Notes under the pieces: model-generated | The model's database searches: none | Told to the model about the DNA's origin: nothing | What the model saw: the letters and a program-made list of their open reading frames with translations, nothing else | Translations under genes and position numbers: made by a program | Assembly (NCBI RefSeq): GCF_002904335.1 | Contig: NZ_PPHF01000129.1 | Location: 124,001-188,000, forward strand | Origin: Amycolatopsis sp. CA-126428 | GTDB taxonomy: Bacteria; Actinomycetota; Actinomycetes; Mycobacteriales; Pseudonocardiaceae | Direction of reading: 5' to 3' | DNA: 64,000 bases | Shown: positions 27,220 to 35,733 of the stretch, one piece after another | Layout: each line of letters opens with the position of its first letter | Numbering within the stretch: position 1 is the stretch's first letter

Positions 27220-28206
27220 ATGGTGATCGTCGCCTACGACGACGTGCAGATCCTCGACGTCGCCTGTCCGAGTGGGGCGCTGGAGATCGCGAACTCGCAC
27301 GGGGCCGAGCCGCCGTACACCATCGAGCTCGCGACGGTGTCGGGGAAGGCCGCGCGCAGCTCATCCGGGATCGTGCTGGCCGGGGCGAGGCCGCTGGCCA
27401 CCGTGACCGGGCGGATCGACACGACCCTGGTCGTCGGCGGAGCCGGAACTCCCGAAGCGGCCGTCGACGACCGGCTGCTGACGCAGGTGCGGCGGCTGGC
27501 CCGGCGCAGCCGCCGGATCGCCTCGGTGTGCACGGGCACGTTCGTGCTCGCCGCTGCCGGGCTGCTCGCCGAACGCCGGGTCACCACACACTGGGGGTAC
27601 GCGCAGCTGCTGGCGGCCAAGTTCCCTGCGGTGACCGTGGACGCGGCGCCGCTGTACATCCGGGACGGCGACGTCTACACCTCGGCCGGGGTGACCAGCG
27701 CGCTCGACCTCACGCTGGCTCTGATCGAGGACGACCACGGCCCGTCCCTGGCCCGCGAGGTCGCCCGCGAGCTGGTGACCTATCTGCACCGCCCGGCCGA
27801 CCAGGCGCAGATCAGCGTGTTTCTGTCCGCCCCGCCGCCCGCCAACCGGCTGGTGCGCGACCTGCTCGGTCACATCGTTTCGCACCTGGCCGAGGACCTC
27901 AGCCCGCCGTCGCTGGCGGCGCGGGCCGGGATCAGCACCAGGCACCTCGGCCGGCTGTTCGCCAGGCACGTGGGCCGGACCCCGGCCCACGTGGTGCGGG
28001 CCGTCCGGACCGAGGCCGCCGCGCACCTGGCGCGGGGCAGCGAGCTGCCGCTGGCCACGGTCGCCCGCCGCTGCGGATTCACCTCGCCGTCGACCCTGCG
28101 CCAGGCGTTCCTCGACCACTACGGCGTGAGCGGGGACACGATTCGCCGGATGCCGGACATGCCCCGCCCACCCGACCCGGGAGCCGCCCAGACTTCCGGG
28201 GCATGA
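27220..28206 (+). CDS. GlxA-family AraC-type transcriptional regulator
   Basis: 328 residues. The N-terminal DJ-1/PfpI-like domain (about 1-170) has VQILDVACPSGALE and the nucleophile-elbow segment SVCTGTF at about 102-108. The C-terminal AraC double helix-turn-helix (about 225-320) has LAARAGISTRHLGRLFARH and the second helix region VARRCGFTSPSTLRQAF. Such proteins act as cytoplasmic activators. I chose the ATG at 27220, 11 bases after AGGAG, because the fold starts there; a GTG at 27190 would add ten residues. The next gene overlaps as ATGA and encodes a related DJ-1/PfpI protein, so the two form an operon. No link to the flanking clusters is visible. Confidence 0.88.
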   Translation: MVIVAYDDVQILDVACPSGALEIANSHGAEPPYTIELATVSGKAARSSSGIVLAGARPLATVTGRIDTTLVVGGAGTPEAAVDDRLLTQVRRLARRSRRIASVCTGTFVLAAAGLLAERRVTTHWGYAQLLAAKFPAVTVDAAPLYIRDGDVYTSAGVTSALDLTLALIEDDHGPSLAREVARELVTYLHRPADQAQISVFLSAPPPANRLVRDLLGHIVSHLAEDLSPPSLAARAGISTRHLGRLFARHVGRTPAHVVRAVRTEAAAHLARGSELPLATVARRCGFTSPSTLRQAFLDHYGVSGDTIRRMPDMPRPPDPGAAQTSGA

Positions 28207-28946
28207 CGAGTGCACAGACCACCCGCAGGACGGTGCTGACCGGCATGGCGGCGACCGCGGCGCTGGGGCTCACGACCGGCACGGCAAGCGCCGGAACGCC
28301 GGGCCCGCGGATCGGGATCCTCCTCTACGACGGCTTCAGCCTCCTGGATCCGACCGGCCCCGCCGAGCTGCTGTCCCGGCTGCCGGGCGCGACCGTGACG
28401 ATGATCGCCGAACACCGCGGCCCGGTCCGCACCGACACCCGGCAGGTCTCGGTGCTCGCCGAACGCTCGGTGGCCGAGGTCGGCCGGCTCGACGTGCTCC
28501 TCGTGCCCGGCGCAGGCAACCGCGGCACGGTCGCCGCGATGCAGAACCCGGTCCTGCTCGACTGGATCCGCCGCATCGACCGGCACACGACCTGGACGAC
28601 CTCGGTCTGCACCGGCGCGCTGATCCTCGGCGCGGCCGGCCTGCTCCGCGACCGGGCGACCACGTACTGGGCGTCGGCGAACTACCTGGAGAGCACGTTC
28701 GGCGTGAAGTACGTACCCCGGCGGTACGTCCGGGTCGGCAAGGTCATCACCGCGGCCGGCGTGTCTGCCGGCATCGACCTGGCCCTCTACCTCGCCTTCC
28801 TGATCGCCGGCGAGGAAACCGCCCGGGGCATCCAGCTCGCCGTCGAATACGACCCGCACCCACCCTTCGACTCCGGCGACGCCGCGACCGCGAGCCCGCA
28901 ACTCAAAGCCTTGGCCCTGCGGCTGCTGGCCGAATCGCAGGAATAG
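28203..28946 (+). CDS. Tat-exported DJ-1/PfpI-family protein
   Basis: 247 residues. The N-terminus carries a twin-arginine signal (TTRRTVLTGMAATAALG) ending in ASAGTPG, so the mature protein is probably exported folded. The body is a DJ-1/PfpI domain with ILLYDGFSLLDPTGPAE and the nucleophile elbow SVCTGAL around Cys136, as in isonitrile-hydratase-like and GlxA-like proteins. It lacks the AraC DNA-binding half of its upstream neighbour, with which it shares an ATGA overlap. The enzyme activity is unknown. A periplasmic or surface partner of the regulator is one possibility, but this is inference. Confidence 0.85.
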   Translation: MTSAQTTRRTVLTGMAATAALGLTTGTASAGTPGPRIGILLYDGFSLLDPTGPAELLSRLPGATVTMIAEHRGPVRTDTRQVSVLAERSVAEVGRLDVLLVPGAGNRGTVAAMQNPVLLDWIRRIDRHTTWTTSVCTGALILGAAGLLRDRATTYWASANYLESTFGVKYVPRRYVRVGKVITAAGVSAGIDLALYLAFLIAGEETARGIQLAVEYDPHPPFDSGDAATASPQLKALALRLLAESQE

Positions 28947-29795
28947 CCTCGAACAGTGATACTGGTCGCGGGGAAGTCGCCGGTGAGCTGCCACCCGACG
29001 TGTGGAGGTGCCCACCGCTGCGGATCCCAGCGCGGCCAGCGTTGCAGGCAACCCTCGAGTCGCGCCACGTACTGACGCAACACCGTTTCCCGGGCCCCTG
29101 TCCATCCGCCGAACTGGACCACTCCACCCACTCCGCAGTACACACCACCGCGACCGGAAAACCGAACGCCGTCAACGAGCCAAAGAATCGCTGACCCGAG
29201 ATCCAAGGTCCCGTGGTACCGGCCGGTCCGCTACCGTTCACACGGTCTCTGCGTGTGCTTGAACAACCTCGCGAAAGGCCTTGACCCAGGCACGTACGCC
29301 AAATGGGCTCAGCTGCCACTCCGAGCCGGGCTGATTCGGGTCGGGTGCCCGCCGTTCCTCGCCGAGGTCCTCAGCGCGATGTCCGCGTTCGGCGTCAAAG
29401 AAATCCCCGGCACCCTCCCGCATGCCCAGCTCTACATAACACTGCGAGTCTTGATACCGCTGGTGTGCCCCGACTTGGACGTCTGCCCGGCTCGGACGGA
29501 CGTGGTAAAACATATGCCTCACCCGCACTGGGCCAAGAACTGAAAGCGTTCGTCGCCGACCTCCGCCGAGCAGGAGGGACCTTCGCCGTAATCGACGTGT
29601 CGTTCGTTGTCCCGGGCGGTGAAGTACTCGGCTCTCACGGATGAGCAACCGGGTCGTGAGCCCCAGTGTTTGATCCCGCCGCACCGGCCGGGTCGTGCTC
29701 TACGAACGCACCCCGCGCGGCGCCGGCCTGGTGCACGGCGATTCGGTCCTGCCCTGATCGTCGCGCCGCGGCGGCCGGCTGACGACGATCGACTC
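28947..29795. other. 849-bp stretch with no recognisable gene
   Basis: Short open frames occur on both strands, but none has a clear ribosome site plus family signature. A 29253-29543 plus frame and minus frames around 28790-29206 and 29240-29680 code for low-similarity peptides. Base composition is patchier than in the flanking genes. It looks like decayed coding DNA next to the sigma-factor relic. Confidence 0.5.
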
Positions 29796-30178
29796 ATGCC
29801 GGAAGAATTGCCCGCAGCGGAATTGCTTCGCTCGGTGTCGATGCGGCGTGGCGGGCGATCGTGCGTCAATGCACCCCGCTCGTCCTCGCGACCTGCCGCC
29901 GCCTCGGCGTCGGGAACGCGGACGCCGACGACGTTTGCGGCTCAGTGTGGCTGTTCCGCGAGGTGGTGACGCCCGAGTTCGACGCCGGCCGAGACCGGCG
30001 GCTGCTCTCGCTGTTGTTCGGCGAGCCCGCCATGACCTACCGGGAAACCAGCGAGATCCTGGGCATTCCGCTCGGCTCGATCGGGCCGTCCAGGGCCCGG
30101 TGCCTGGTCAGAGCCCGGCGCATCCCGGCCCCCGCAGCCGACGCTTTCGATCCGGTCGAGGTCGCGTTCGAGCACGTG
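29796..30178 (+). pseudogene. Sigma-70 family factor relic
   Basis: An ATG start encodes MPEELPAAELLRSV, then the frame breaks near 29845. In the next frame the text continues as DAAWRAIVRQCTPLVLATC and NADADDVCGSVWLF, which resemble sigma region 2. It then jumps to RRLLSLLFGEP and TYRETSEILGIPLGSIGP, which match region 4 of short sigma factors. The segment that normally joins the two regions is missing. A frameshift plus an internal deletion argue for a dead gene. The two domain matches are good, but the exact edges are estimates. Confidence 0.6.
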
Positions 30179-31049
30179 CGCGCCAAGCCGAGCCCGACGA
30201 GGGAACCGAGCGAGTCGGGGTGCCCGTCGCCCAGGATGCGCCGGCGGCGGGTGGTGGTGGCGGCCGTGCGGGGCCGCCGCGAGCAGACAGGCCGGGCAGC
30301 AGGCGCGCGCTGCCGGCCGGGGCGTACCCGGCCGGGTGACGCAGTACCGCTCCGGCCGGTGCACTGCCCGGCGGTGATCACGAGGGTGCCGGAAGAGACC
30401 CGGGTGAGCACGGCCCGGCGTCGGCGAGCGTGGTCAGGTGCTCGACGGCGGAACCGGTGCCGGAGCGGGAAATCCCCGGAACGGCCCACACCTTTCGGAG
30501 GGTTTTGCCCTGCGGACATCGGCCGAAAGCACTAAGAGCAGCAATTCCGGACTGGTCTCGGGCGCTGTTGCGGCGGCGGCGAATCCGCTGGTCAACGGGC
30601 AACGTTCTTGCCCGTTGGGTCGGCCGAAGTGGCCACTGCCGGAGGGGCGGTGCTACCTTCGGAGACGAATTTTCTCGTGCAAGACAGATCAGTTGAGGCT
30701 ACTTCGGACGAGTTCGTCGTCCGCTCGGATACCACCACCCGAAACGGCGTCGGCGGGCGAGACTGCGCCTTGTCCCCCGCAAGAGCCACATCCAGGTGTC
30801 CACTCAGCGGTGATGTTCTCGCTTCGCCGGATCTCTAGCGTACGACGTAGCCGCGGCGCTTCCGGGACGCGGTTCGCACTCGAACTGCCGAATTCCCGCA
30901 GGGGAGCTCATGGGGGTCAGATGTGTCATCACCGCACGTCACCGTCCGGCGCCGGACACGCCGCAACCGCCGGACAGAACGAGGCGGCGGACCGGGGCCA
31001 CCCGCTCGGGAACCGGTGTTCCCCTGCCTGTGTGGGGGTGGTGCAGCCG
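30179..31049. other. 871-bp stretch with no recognisable gene
   Basis: An open frame continues upstream from the XRE regulator, and short minus-strand frames occur, but none shows a family motif. It probably contains the promoter of the XRE gene at 31050 and further decayed sequence after the sigma-factor relic. Confidence 0.45.
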
Positions 31050-31907
31050 ATGCGGGAACGCACGGCGCTGACCATGCGCGACGCGTTGGCCGATTTCCTC
31101 CGGCGGCGGCGCGACGCGTTGGCACCGCAGGCGGTCGGGCTGGGGGCCGGCCGGCGGCGCCGGACACCGGGTCTGCGCCGGGACGAGGTGGCGCGCCTGG
31201 CCAACATGTCGGCGACCTACTACGAGCGGCTGGAGCAGGGGCGCGGCCCACAGCCCTCGGCCGCCATCCTCGCCGGGCTCGCGCACGCACTGCGGCTGGA
31301 CCGGGACGAACGTGCCTACCTGTACCGCCTGGCGGGCCACGCCGAGCCGGCCGCGGCGACCACGGACGGTGGCGCCGACACCAAGCTGCTGTCGGTCATG
31401 CGGGCGGTGGCGGCGACGTCGCCGGCGTTCGCCGCCGACGATCTGGGCACCGTCTTGGCCCAGAACGAGCCGCACGCCACGCTGTTCGGCCGCGCCGCGG
31501 GCCTGCCGGGCTGGGAGGGGAACCTGTTCTGGTGCTGGTTCGCCTCGCGCCGGTGGCGGCGCTACGTGCTGAACCCGGCCGACCAGCAGGAGTTCATCGG
31601 CCGTGCGTACGCCGCCTACCTGCGCATTATCGTGGCCAAACGCGGCTACGACGCGGCCGCGGTGGCGCTGGTCGGCGATCTCCGCGCCGCAAGTGCCGAG
31701 TTCGCGGCGCTGTGGGACGACCACCGAGTGTCCAAGCCCGCTTCCTCACCGGTGCTGATCATCTTGGACGAACGCGTCGGCCGCCTGGACTTCGACCACG
31801 CGCTGATGGTCAGTCCGCAGTCACGCCAGTGCCTGTACTCGCTCCACGCGGTCCGCGGCACCCCCACCCAGCAACGTATCACCGAACTCCTCGAGCTCAC
31901 CAAGTGA
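31050..31907 (+). CDS. XRE-family regulator with MmyB-like ligand-binding domain
   Basis: 285 residues. The helix-turn-helix lies at about 10-75 with the family signature RRRRTPGLRRDEVARLANMS, followed by ATYYERLEQGRGPQPS. The C-terminal domain has WEGNLFWCWFASRRWRRYV and ends near GTPTQQRITELL. It is a paralogue of the regulator downstream of the PKS. The ATG at 31050 is chosen; the GTG at 31041 and the ATG at 31074 are in frame and possible. Two inverted repeats begin at its stop codon and may terminate transcription. It may regulate neighbouring biosynthetic genes, but it has no operon partner. Confidence 0.85.
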   Translation: MRERTALTMRDALADFLRRRRDALAPQAVGLGAGRRRRTPGLRRDEVARLANMSATYYERLEQGRGPQPSAAILAGLAHALRLDRDERAYLYRLAGHAEPAAATTDGGADTKLLSVMRAVAATSPAFAADDLGTVLAQNEPHATLFGRAAGLPGWEGNLFWCWFASRRWRRYVLNPADQQEFIGRAYAAYLRIIVAKRGYDAAAVALVGDLRAASAEFAALWDDHRVSKPASSPVLIILDERVGRLDFDHALMVSPQSRQCLYSLHAVRGTPTQQRITELLELTK

Positions 31908-31937
31908 TAGCGCTATCCACGTATCGAGAGTACGTGG
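31906..31937. repeat. Two adjoining inverted repeats at the XRE gene stop
   Basis: GATAGCGCTATC (31906-31917) is a perfect 12-base palindrome that overlaps the stop codon. It is followed at once by CCACGTA, a 7-base loop and TACGTGG (31917-31937). There is no T-run, so it may be a stem-type terminator or an operator for the downstream AraC gene. Confidence 0.45.
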
Positions 31938-32181
31938 CTAAGCCCGTCTGCCGACCGTAGCGTTCGACAATGAATTCGGCGGAAAACCCGGATCGGGGGA
32001 TCATTGTGACAGGAATCCGATGCGTGCGGCAAACGGAGCAATGTCTTGCACTGTCCGTTTTTGACAGGACCGGACATCGCTCACCGACCGCGAGCACCCC
32101 GCCCGATCCTTGAATTCCTCCCGTTCGCAATCGGCCATCGACTGGCGAGTGCTCGATTCAACGAACGAGGAGAGACGCTGC

Positions 32182-33024
32182 ATGACTGCGCCGAGCCCAG
32201 CTCTCGACCGCCGGTCCTTGATAGTGGAAAAGCACGCTTCCGGCGCGAACGGCGACCTCTTGCGCTGTCAACCGTCGAGCAACTGGCTCGCCATCATCGC
32301 CCTGCTGCGGGGGGCCTGCCAGATCGAGGGCCAGGACCGGCGGGGCCGGCGGGGTGTCACGCTCCTGACCGGGGAGATCTGCCGGGTGGCGCCGAGCGCC
32401 CAGGTACGGCTCCGCCGGACGCCGCCGGATTACCCGCCGTTCGAAGTCGCGTACATCTGGCTGTCGGTCGAGGTGCTCCACGAGGTCGCGGACAAATGTT
32501 CCGAAACCCCTTTCCGGGATCCGTCCGAACTGCACACCCTGCAGGAATTCGATTCACACGTCGCCTCCATGGCACCCGTACTGCTGCATGACCAAGATGC
32601 CGCCGCCGGTGACTGCCGCGCGGATATCGCAGCCCATTACCTGGCCACCCACCTGCTCTACCCACGACGCATCGTTGCGGCACGGGAGGGAAACCTCACT
32701 TCGGAACAGCTGTCCGCGGTGACCGAATACATGCTCGAGCACCTCAGCTCCGGCGTAACCCTCGACCAGCTGGCCGAGCAGGCCGGGGTGAGCCGCTACC
32801 ACTTCATCCGACAGTTCGCGGCCACCACCGGCAAAACACCGATGAAGTACCTGGCCGAATTGCGCATCGACGCCGCCCGTCACCGCCTGACGGTCGACAG
32901 CGAGCCGATCTCCCGGGTCGGCAGACGGTGCGGCTTCCCCAATCCGGACAACTTCGCCCGCACGTTCCGCAAGCACGTGGGCTGCACCCCGTCGCAGTAC
33001 CGGATGCGGACGCGACCCGCGTGA
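32182..33024 (+). CDS. AraC-family transcriptional regulator
   Basis: 280 residues. The N-terminal part is a cupin-like ligand-sensing region of the AraC-binding type. The C-terminal AraC domain (about 180-278) contains LDQLAEQAGVSRYHFIRQF and the second element ISRVGRRCGFPNPDNFARTF, ending in PSQYRMR. The start follows GAGGAG at a suitable distance. It sits alone between the XRE and LuxR regulators on the same strand. The ligand and targets are unknown. The interleaved palindromes about 120 bases downstream may affect its 3' end or the next gene's leader. Confidence 0.88.
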   Translation: MTAPSPALDRRSLIVEKHASGANGDLLRCQPSSNWLAIIALLRGACQIEGQDRRGRRGVTLLTGEICRVAPSAQVRLRRTPPDYPPFEVAYIWLSVEVLHEVADKCSETPFRDPSELHTLQEFDSHVASMAPVLLHDQDAAAGDCRADIAAHYLATHLLYPRRIVAAREGNLTSEQLSAVTEYMLEHLSSGVTLDQLAEQAGVSRYHFIRQFAATTGKTPMKYLAELRIDAARHRLTVDSEPISRVGRRCGFPNPDNFARTFRKHVGCTPSQYRMRTRPA

Positions 33025-33142
33025 CCGCGCAACAAGGGTCGGGGAACGAGCAACATCCGACACTCCGGGACCGGTGACCGGCCGTACAGTATTCCCTGTT
33101 CCTCCAGGCAGTACGTTGCCGGGAAACACCCAGCCCGAAGTC

Positions 33143-33199
33143 AGGAAGAGTCGTTCACCACGCCGGACGTCATGAACGACTCTTTCCTGGCGTCCGGCG
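33143..33199. repeat. Interleaved inverted repeats (A-B-A'-B') upstream of the LuxR regulator
   Basis: Arm A CAGGAAGAGTCGTTCA (33143-33158) pairs with A' TGAACGACTCTTTCCTG (33173-33189), with one extra T. Arm B CGCCGGACG (33161-33169) pairs perfectly with B' CGTCCGGCG (33191-33199). The order A-B-A'-B' means the RNA can form either hairpin or a pseudoknot. It lies 50-110 bases before the LuxR start. Confidence 0.7.
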
Positions 33200-33250
33200 A
33201 GCGGTCGGCCCCGCGGGCGCGGGTGAAGGCGGATCCGGGAAAGGGAGGTC

Positions 33251-35554
33251 ATGGCCAGAGCGGATTCCGGGTCGGCTTTGTGCGGTACTTGCGGCGGCAT
33301 CATCGGCGTGCGGAGCGCCTCGTACTGTTCCAACGCCTGCCGGCAGCGTGCCTACCGGGACCGGCAGAAGACGAGCTGGACCGGAGAGTCGGCGATCGGC
33401 GGCATGTTGACGCAGCTCAGCAGCTTCCTGGGCCGCGCCGAGGAGCTGGTCGAGCTGAGAAGGCTGCTCCGCACGGCCCGCCTGCTGACCCTCACCGGCC
33501 CGCCCGGGGTCGGCAAGACGCGCCTGGCCGTCGAACTGGCCAAACAGGAGGAGCGCAGCCGCCGCTGCGAGGTCACGCTGGTCGACCTCGCCGCCGCGGA
33601 AGGCGACCTGTCGGCGGTGGGCGTCCCTGACGACGACCGCGAACGCCTGCTGGTCGTGGACAACTGCGAGCACCTGCTCGACACGTGCATCCCGGTGCTC
33701 GGCGCGTTGCTGCTGCGCCACCCGAAGCTGCGCATCCTCGCCACCAGCCGGGAGGTCCTGCGGGTGCCGGGCGAGGTGGTGCACGCGATGAGCGGCTTGC
33801 CGCTGCCGGCCACCGACCGGATCGCCGACCACCTCCGCGCGGACGCGGTGCGGCTGTTCGTGGACCGCGCCCGCGCGGTCGTTCCCGGGCTCCGGCTCAC
33901 CGAGGACAACGCCCGCGTCATCGGCGCCATCTGCACCGAGCTGGACGGCTTGCCCCTGGCCATCGAGCTGGCGGCCCGCCTGGCGCAGACGTTCCCGCTG
34001 ACCGAGGTCCGGGACAACCTCAACGCGCACCTGTGCGCGCTGACCAGCGGCTGGCGCACCGCCCACCCGCGGCACCAGAGCTGGCACCAGGCCGTGACCT
34101 GGAGCTACGAGCTGCTGACCCCGGCCCAGCGCAGCATGTTCCGCCGCATCTCGGTGCTGCCCGGCGGCGTGCTGGCCGAGGTCGCCGCCGCCGTGGCGAC
34201 CGACGGTACGGAGACGACGTCCGTGGTGCTGGACCAGCTGATGGCGCTGGAGGCGAAGTCGCTCATCACGGCGCACCGCTCGGGACGGCTGCGGATGCCG
34301 GCGCCGATCCGGCACTACGCCCACGAGCGGCTGACCGAGGCGAGTGAGCAGAAACAGACCTACGACCGGCTCGCCGACTGGCTGACGAGGCTCGCCGAGC
34401 CGCTGGGCCGCGCCTCCGCCACGCCGCCGCCGGACGTGCTGCACCGGCTCGCCGCCGAGCGCCCGACCATCGAACACGTCCTGACCCGGCTGCACGACGA
34501 CGACCGTCAGCTGCTGCTGGCCGGCACCGTGTTCCTCGTCGACATGCTGGAGCGCCGGCCGAGCCACCGCACCCGGGCGATGCTGCGGTCCGCGCTGGAC
34601 AACACCCGCGTCGACTCGCCGTACCGGGAAATCGCTCTGCGTGGCGCCACCGTGCTGGCCGCGTGGTTCTGCGACCTGACGGAGATGCGCCGCCTCGCCG
34701 CGCAGTGGACGGCGTCGGACCTGCTCGGCCGCCTGCTGCTCGGCTTGGCCTCGACCCGGCGCGTGGTGCTGTCCCCCACGACCGGTGCCGTCGACGCGGA
34801 CGCGGTGACCACGGCGGGCTGGCTCGGCGACGTCCCGTGGCACGAGCGGCCCTGGGAGGAACTGACGCTGGCGGCCGAGCTGGCCGACCGGCTGCTTCCC
34901 GTGCTTCGCGCCGGCGGCCCGTCCGCCCGGCTGCGCGGGACGATCCGCGCCGCTGCCGTCATCGCGCTGTCCGGCGGCGACCACGAACTCGCCGACCGGC
35001 ACTGCACGGACATGTTGCGGTCCGACGGGGATCTCACCGACGAGGACTTCGCCCACGCGGTGACCTGTCTGGGGCTCAGCGCCGCGGGCATCGGCCGGCT
35101 GAGCCGGGCCGTCCAATTGCTGTCCTACGCGGAGGCGGCCGGCTCGCCGTTGCTGGATCGGCCGTGGTGGCGCGACCGGGTCGAGGCGGTGCGGATGGCG
35201 GCGGTCGGCGTGCTGCCGCGGGAGACGCTCGTCAGCGCCGCGGCGGCGGGGCGGGCACTCGACCGCGCACAGGCACTGGCCTTCGCGCTGGAGCACCGGC
35301 AGCAGCGCACCCCCGAGACGGCCCGCGACGACGTCCTGAGCCAGCGCGAGCGGGACGTGGTCGCGCTGCTGGCGGAGGGGTTCACCAACCGTCAGATCGC
35401 CGCCCGCATGCACCTGTCGGTCCGGACGGTCGAGACGCACGTGCGCAACATCCGCACCGAGCTCGGGTTGCGGTCCCGCGCGCACGTGGCGGCCTGGTCG
35501 GCCCAGCACGGTTCCGGCGACGCCTCGACGCCCGTGATGCGGCTGGCTCACTGA
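33251..35554 (+). CDS. ATP-binding LuxR-family transcriptional regulator
   Basis: 767 residues. The N-terminus has a four-cysteine zinc-ribbon-like element (Cys11, Cys14, Cys26, Cys30) ending in CRQRAYRDRQ. A STAND/AfsR-like NTPase follows, with Walker A GPPGVGKTR at about 83-91, Walker B RLLVVDNCEH and the arginine sensor region LRILATSREVLRVPGE. The C-terminal LuxR helix-turn-helix (about 700-760) has LSQRERDVVALLAEGFTNRQ and VRTVETHVRNI. GGGAGG precedes the ATG closely. It is convergent with the two-module NRPS, so it is the nearest large regulator to the peptide operon and a candidate activator. The zinc-ribbon N-terminus is unusual for classical LAL proteins. Confidence 0.9.
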   Translation: MARADSGSALCGTCGGIIGVRSASYCSNACRQRAYRDRQKTSWTGESAIGGMLTQLSSFLGRAEELVELRRLLRTARLLTLTGPPGVGKTRLAVELAKQEERSRRCEVTLVDLAAAEGDLSAVGVPDDDRERLLVVDNCEHLLDTCIPVLGALLLRHPKLRILATSREVLRVPGEVVHAMSGLPLPATDRIADHLRADAVRLFVDRARAVVPGLRLTEDNARVIGAICTELDGLPLAIELAARLAQTFPLTEVRDNLNAHLCALTSGWRTAHPRHQSWHQAVTWSYELLTPAQRSMFRRISVLPGGVLAEVAAAVATDGTETTSVVLDQLMALEAKSLITAHRSGRLRMPAPIRHYAHERLTEASEQKQTYDRLADWLTRLAEPLGRASATPPPDVLHRLAAERPTIEHVLTRLHDDDRQLLLAGTVFLVDMLERRPSHRTRAMLRSALDNTRVDSPYREIALRGATVLAAWFCDLTEMRRLAAQWTASDLLGRLLLGLASTRRVVLSPTTGAVDADAVTTAGWLGDVPWHERPWEELTLAAELADRLLPVLRAGGPSARLRGTIRAAAVIALSGGDHELADRHCTDMLRSDGDLTDEDFAHAVTCLGLSAAGIGRLSRAVQLLSYAEAAGSPLLDRPWWRDRVEAVRMAAVGVLPRETLVSAAAAGRALDRAQALAFALEHRQQRTPETARDDVLSQRERDVVALLAEGFTNRQIAARMHLSVRTVETHVRNIRTELGLRSRAHVAAWSAQHGSGDASTPVMRLAH

Positions 35555-35601
35555 AGTTCTCTCGGTAATCCGGCCGGCCGGCGTGGGCAGGTGTGGGCAG
35601 G

Positions 35602-35642
35602 GCCGTGAATGGCCCGTTCACGGCGTTGAGCGGCGTTGAGCG
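35602..35642. terminator. Palindrome and tandem 10-mer between convergent genes
   Basis: GCCGTGAA (35602-35609), a 7-base loop and TTCACGGC (35617-35624) form a stem between the stops of the LuxR gene (35554) and the NRPS gene (35734). Two exact copies of CGGCGTTGAG follow at 35621-35640. The position suggests a bidirectional terminator without a T-run. The rest of the 179-bp gap is featureless. Confidence 0.5.
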
Positions 35643-35733
35643 GCCTCGAGCCGGCACCAGCGGGGCGAGGGCGCCGGCTGTGCCCCGGACCCGGGGCAGG
35701 TCCGGGGCACGGCCGGCGAGGGCGGTCACCCCC

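Noticed and set aside
29253..29543. A 96-residue plus-strand open frame in the decayed corridor
   Set aside because: It has no ribosome site and no recognisable family, and its composition is irregular, so it is not supported as a gene.
33170..35551. A 793-codon minus-strand open frame opposite the LuxR regulator
   Set aside because: The plus strand carries clear Walker and LuxR motifs; the minus frame has none.
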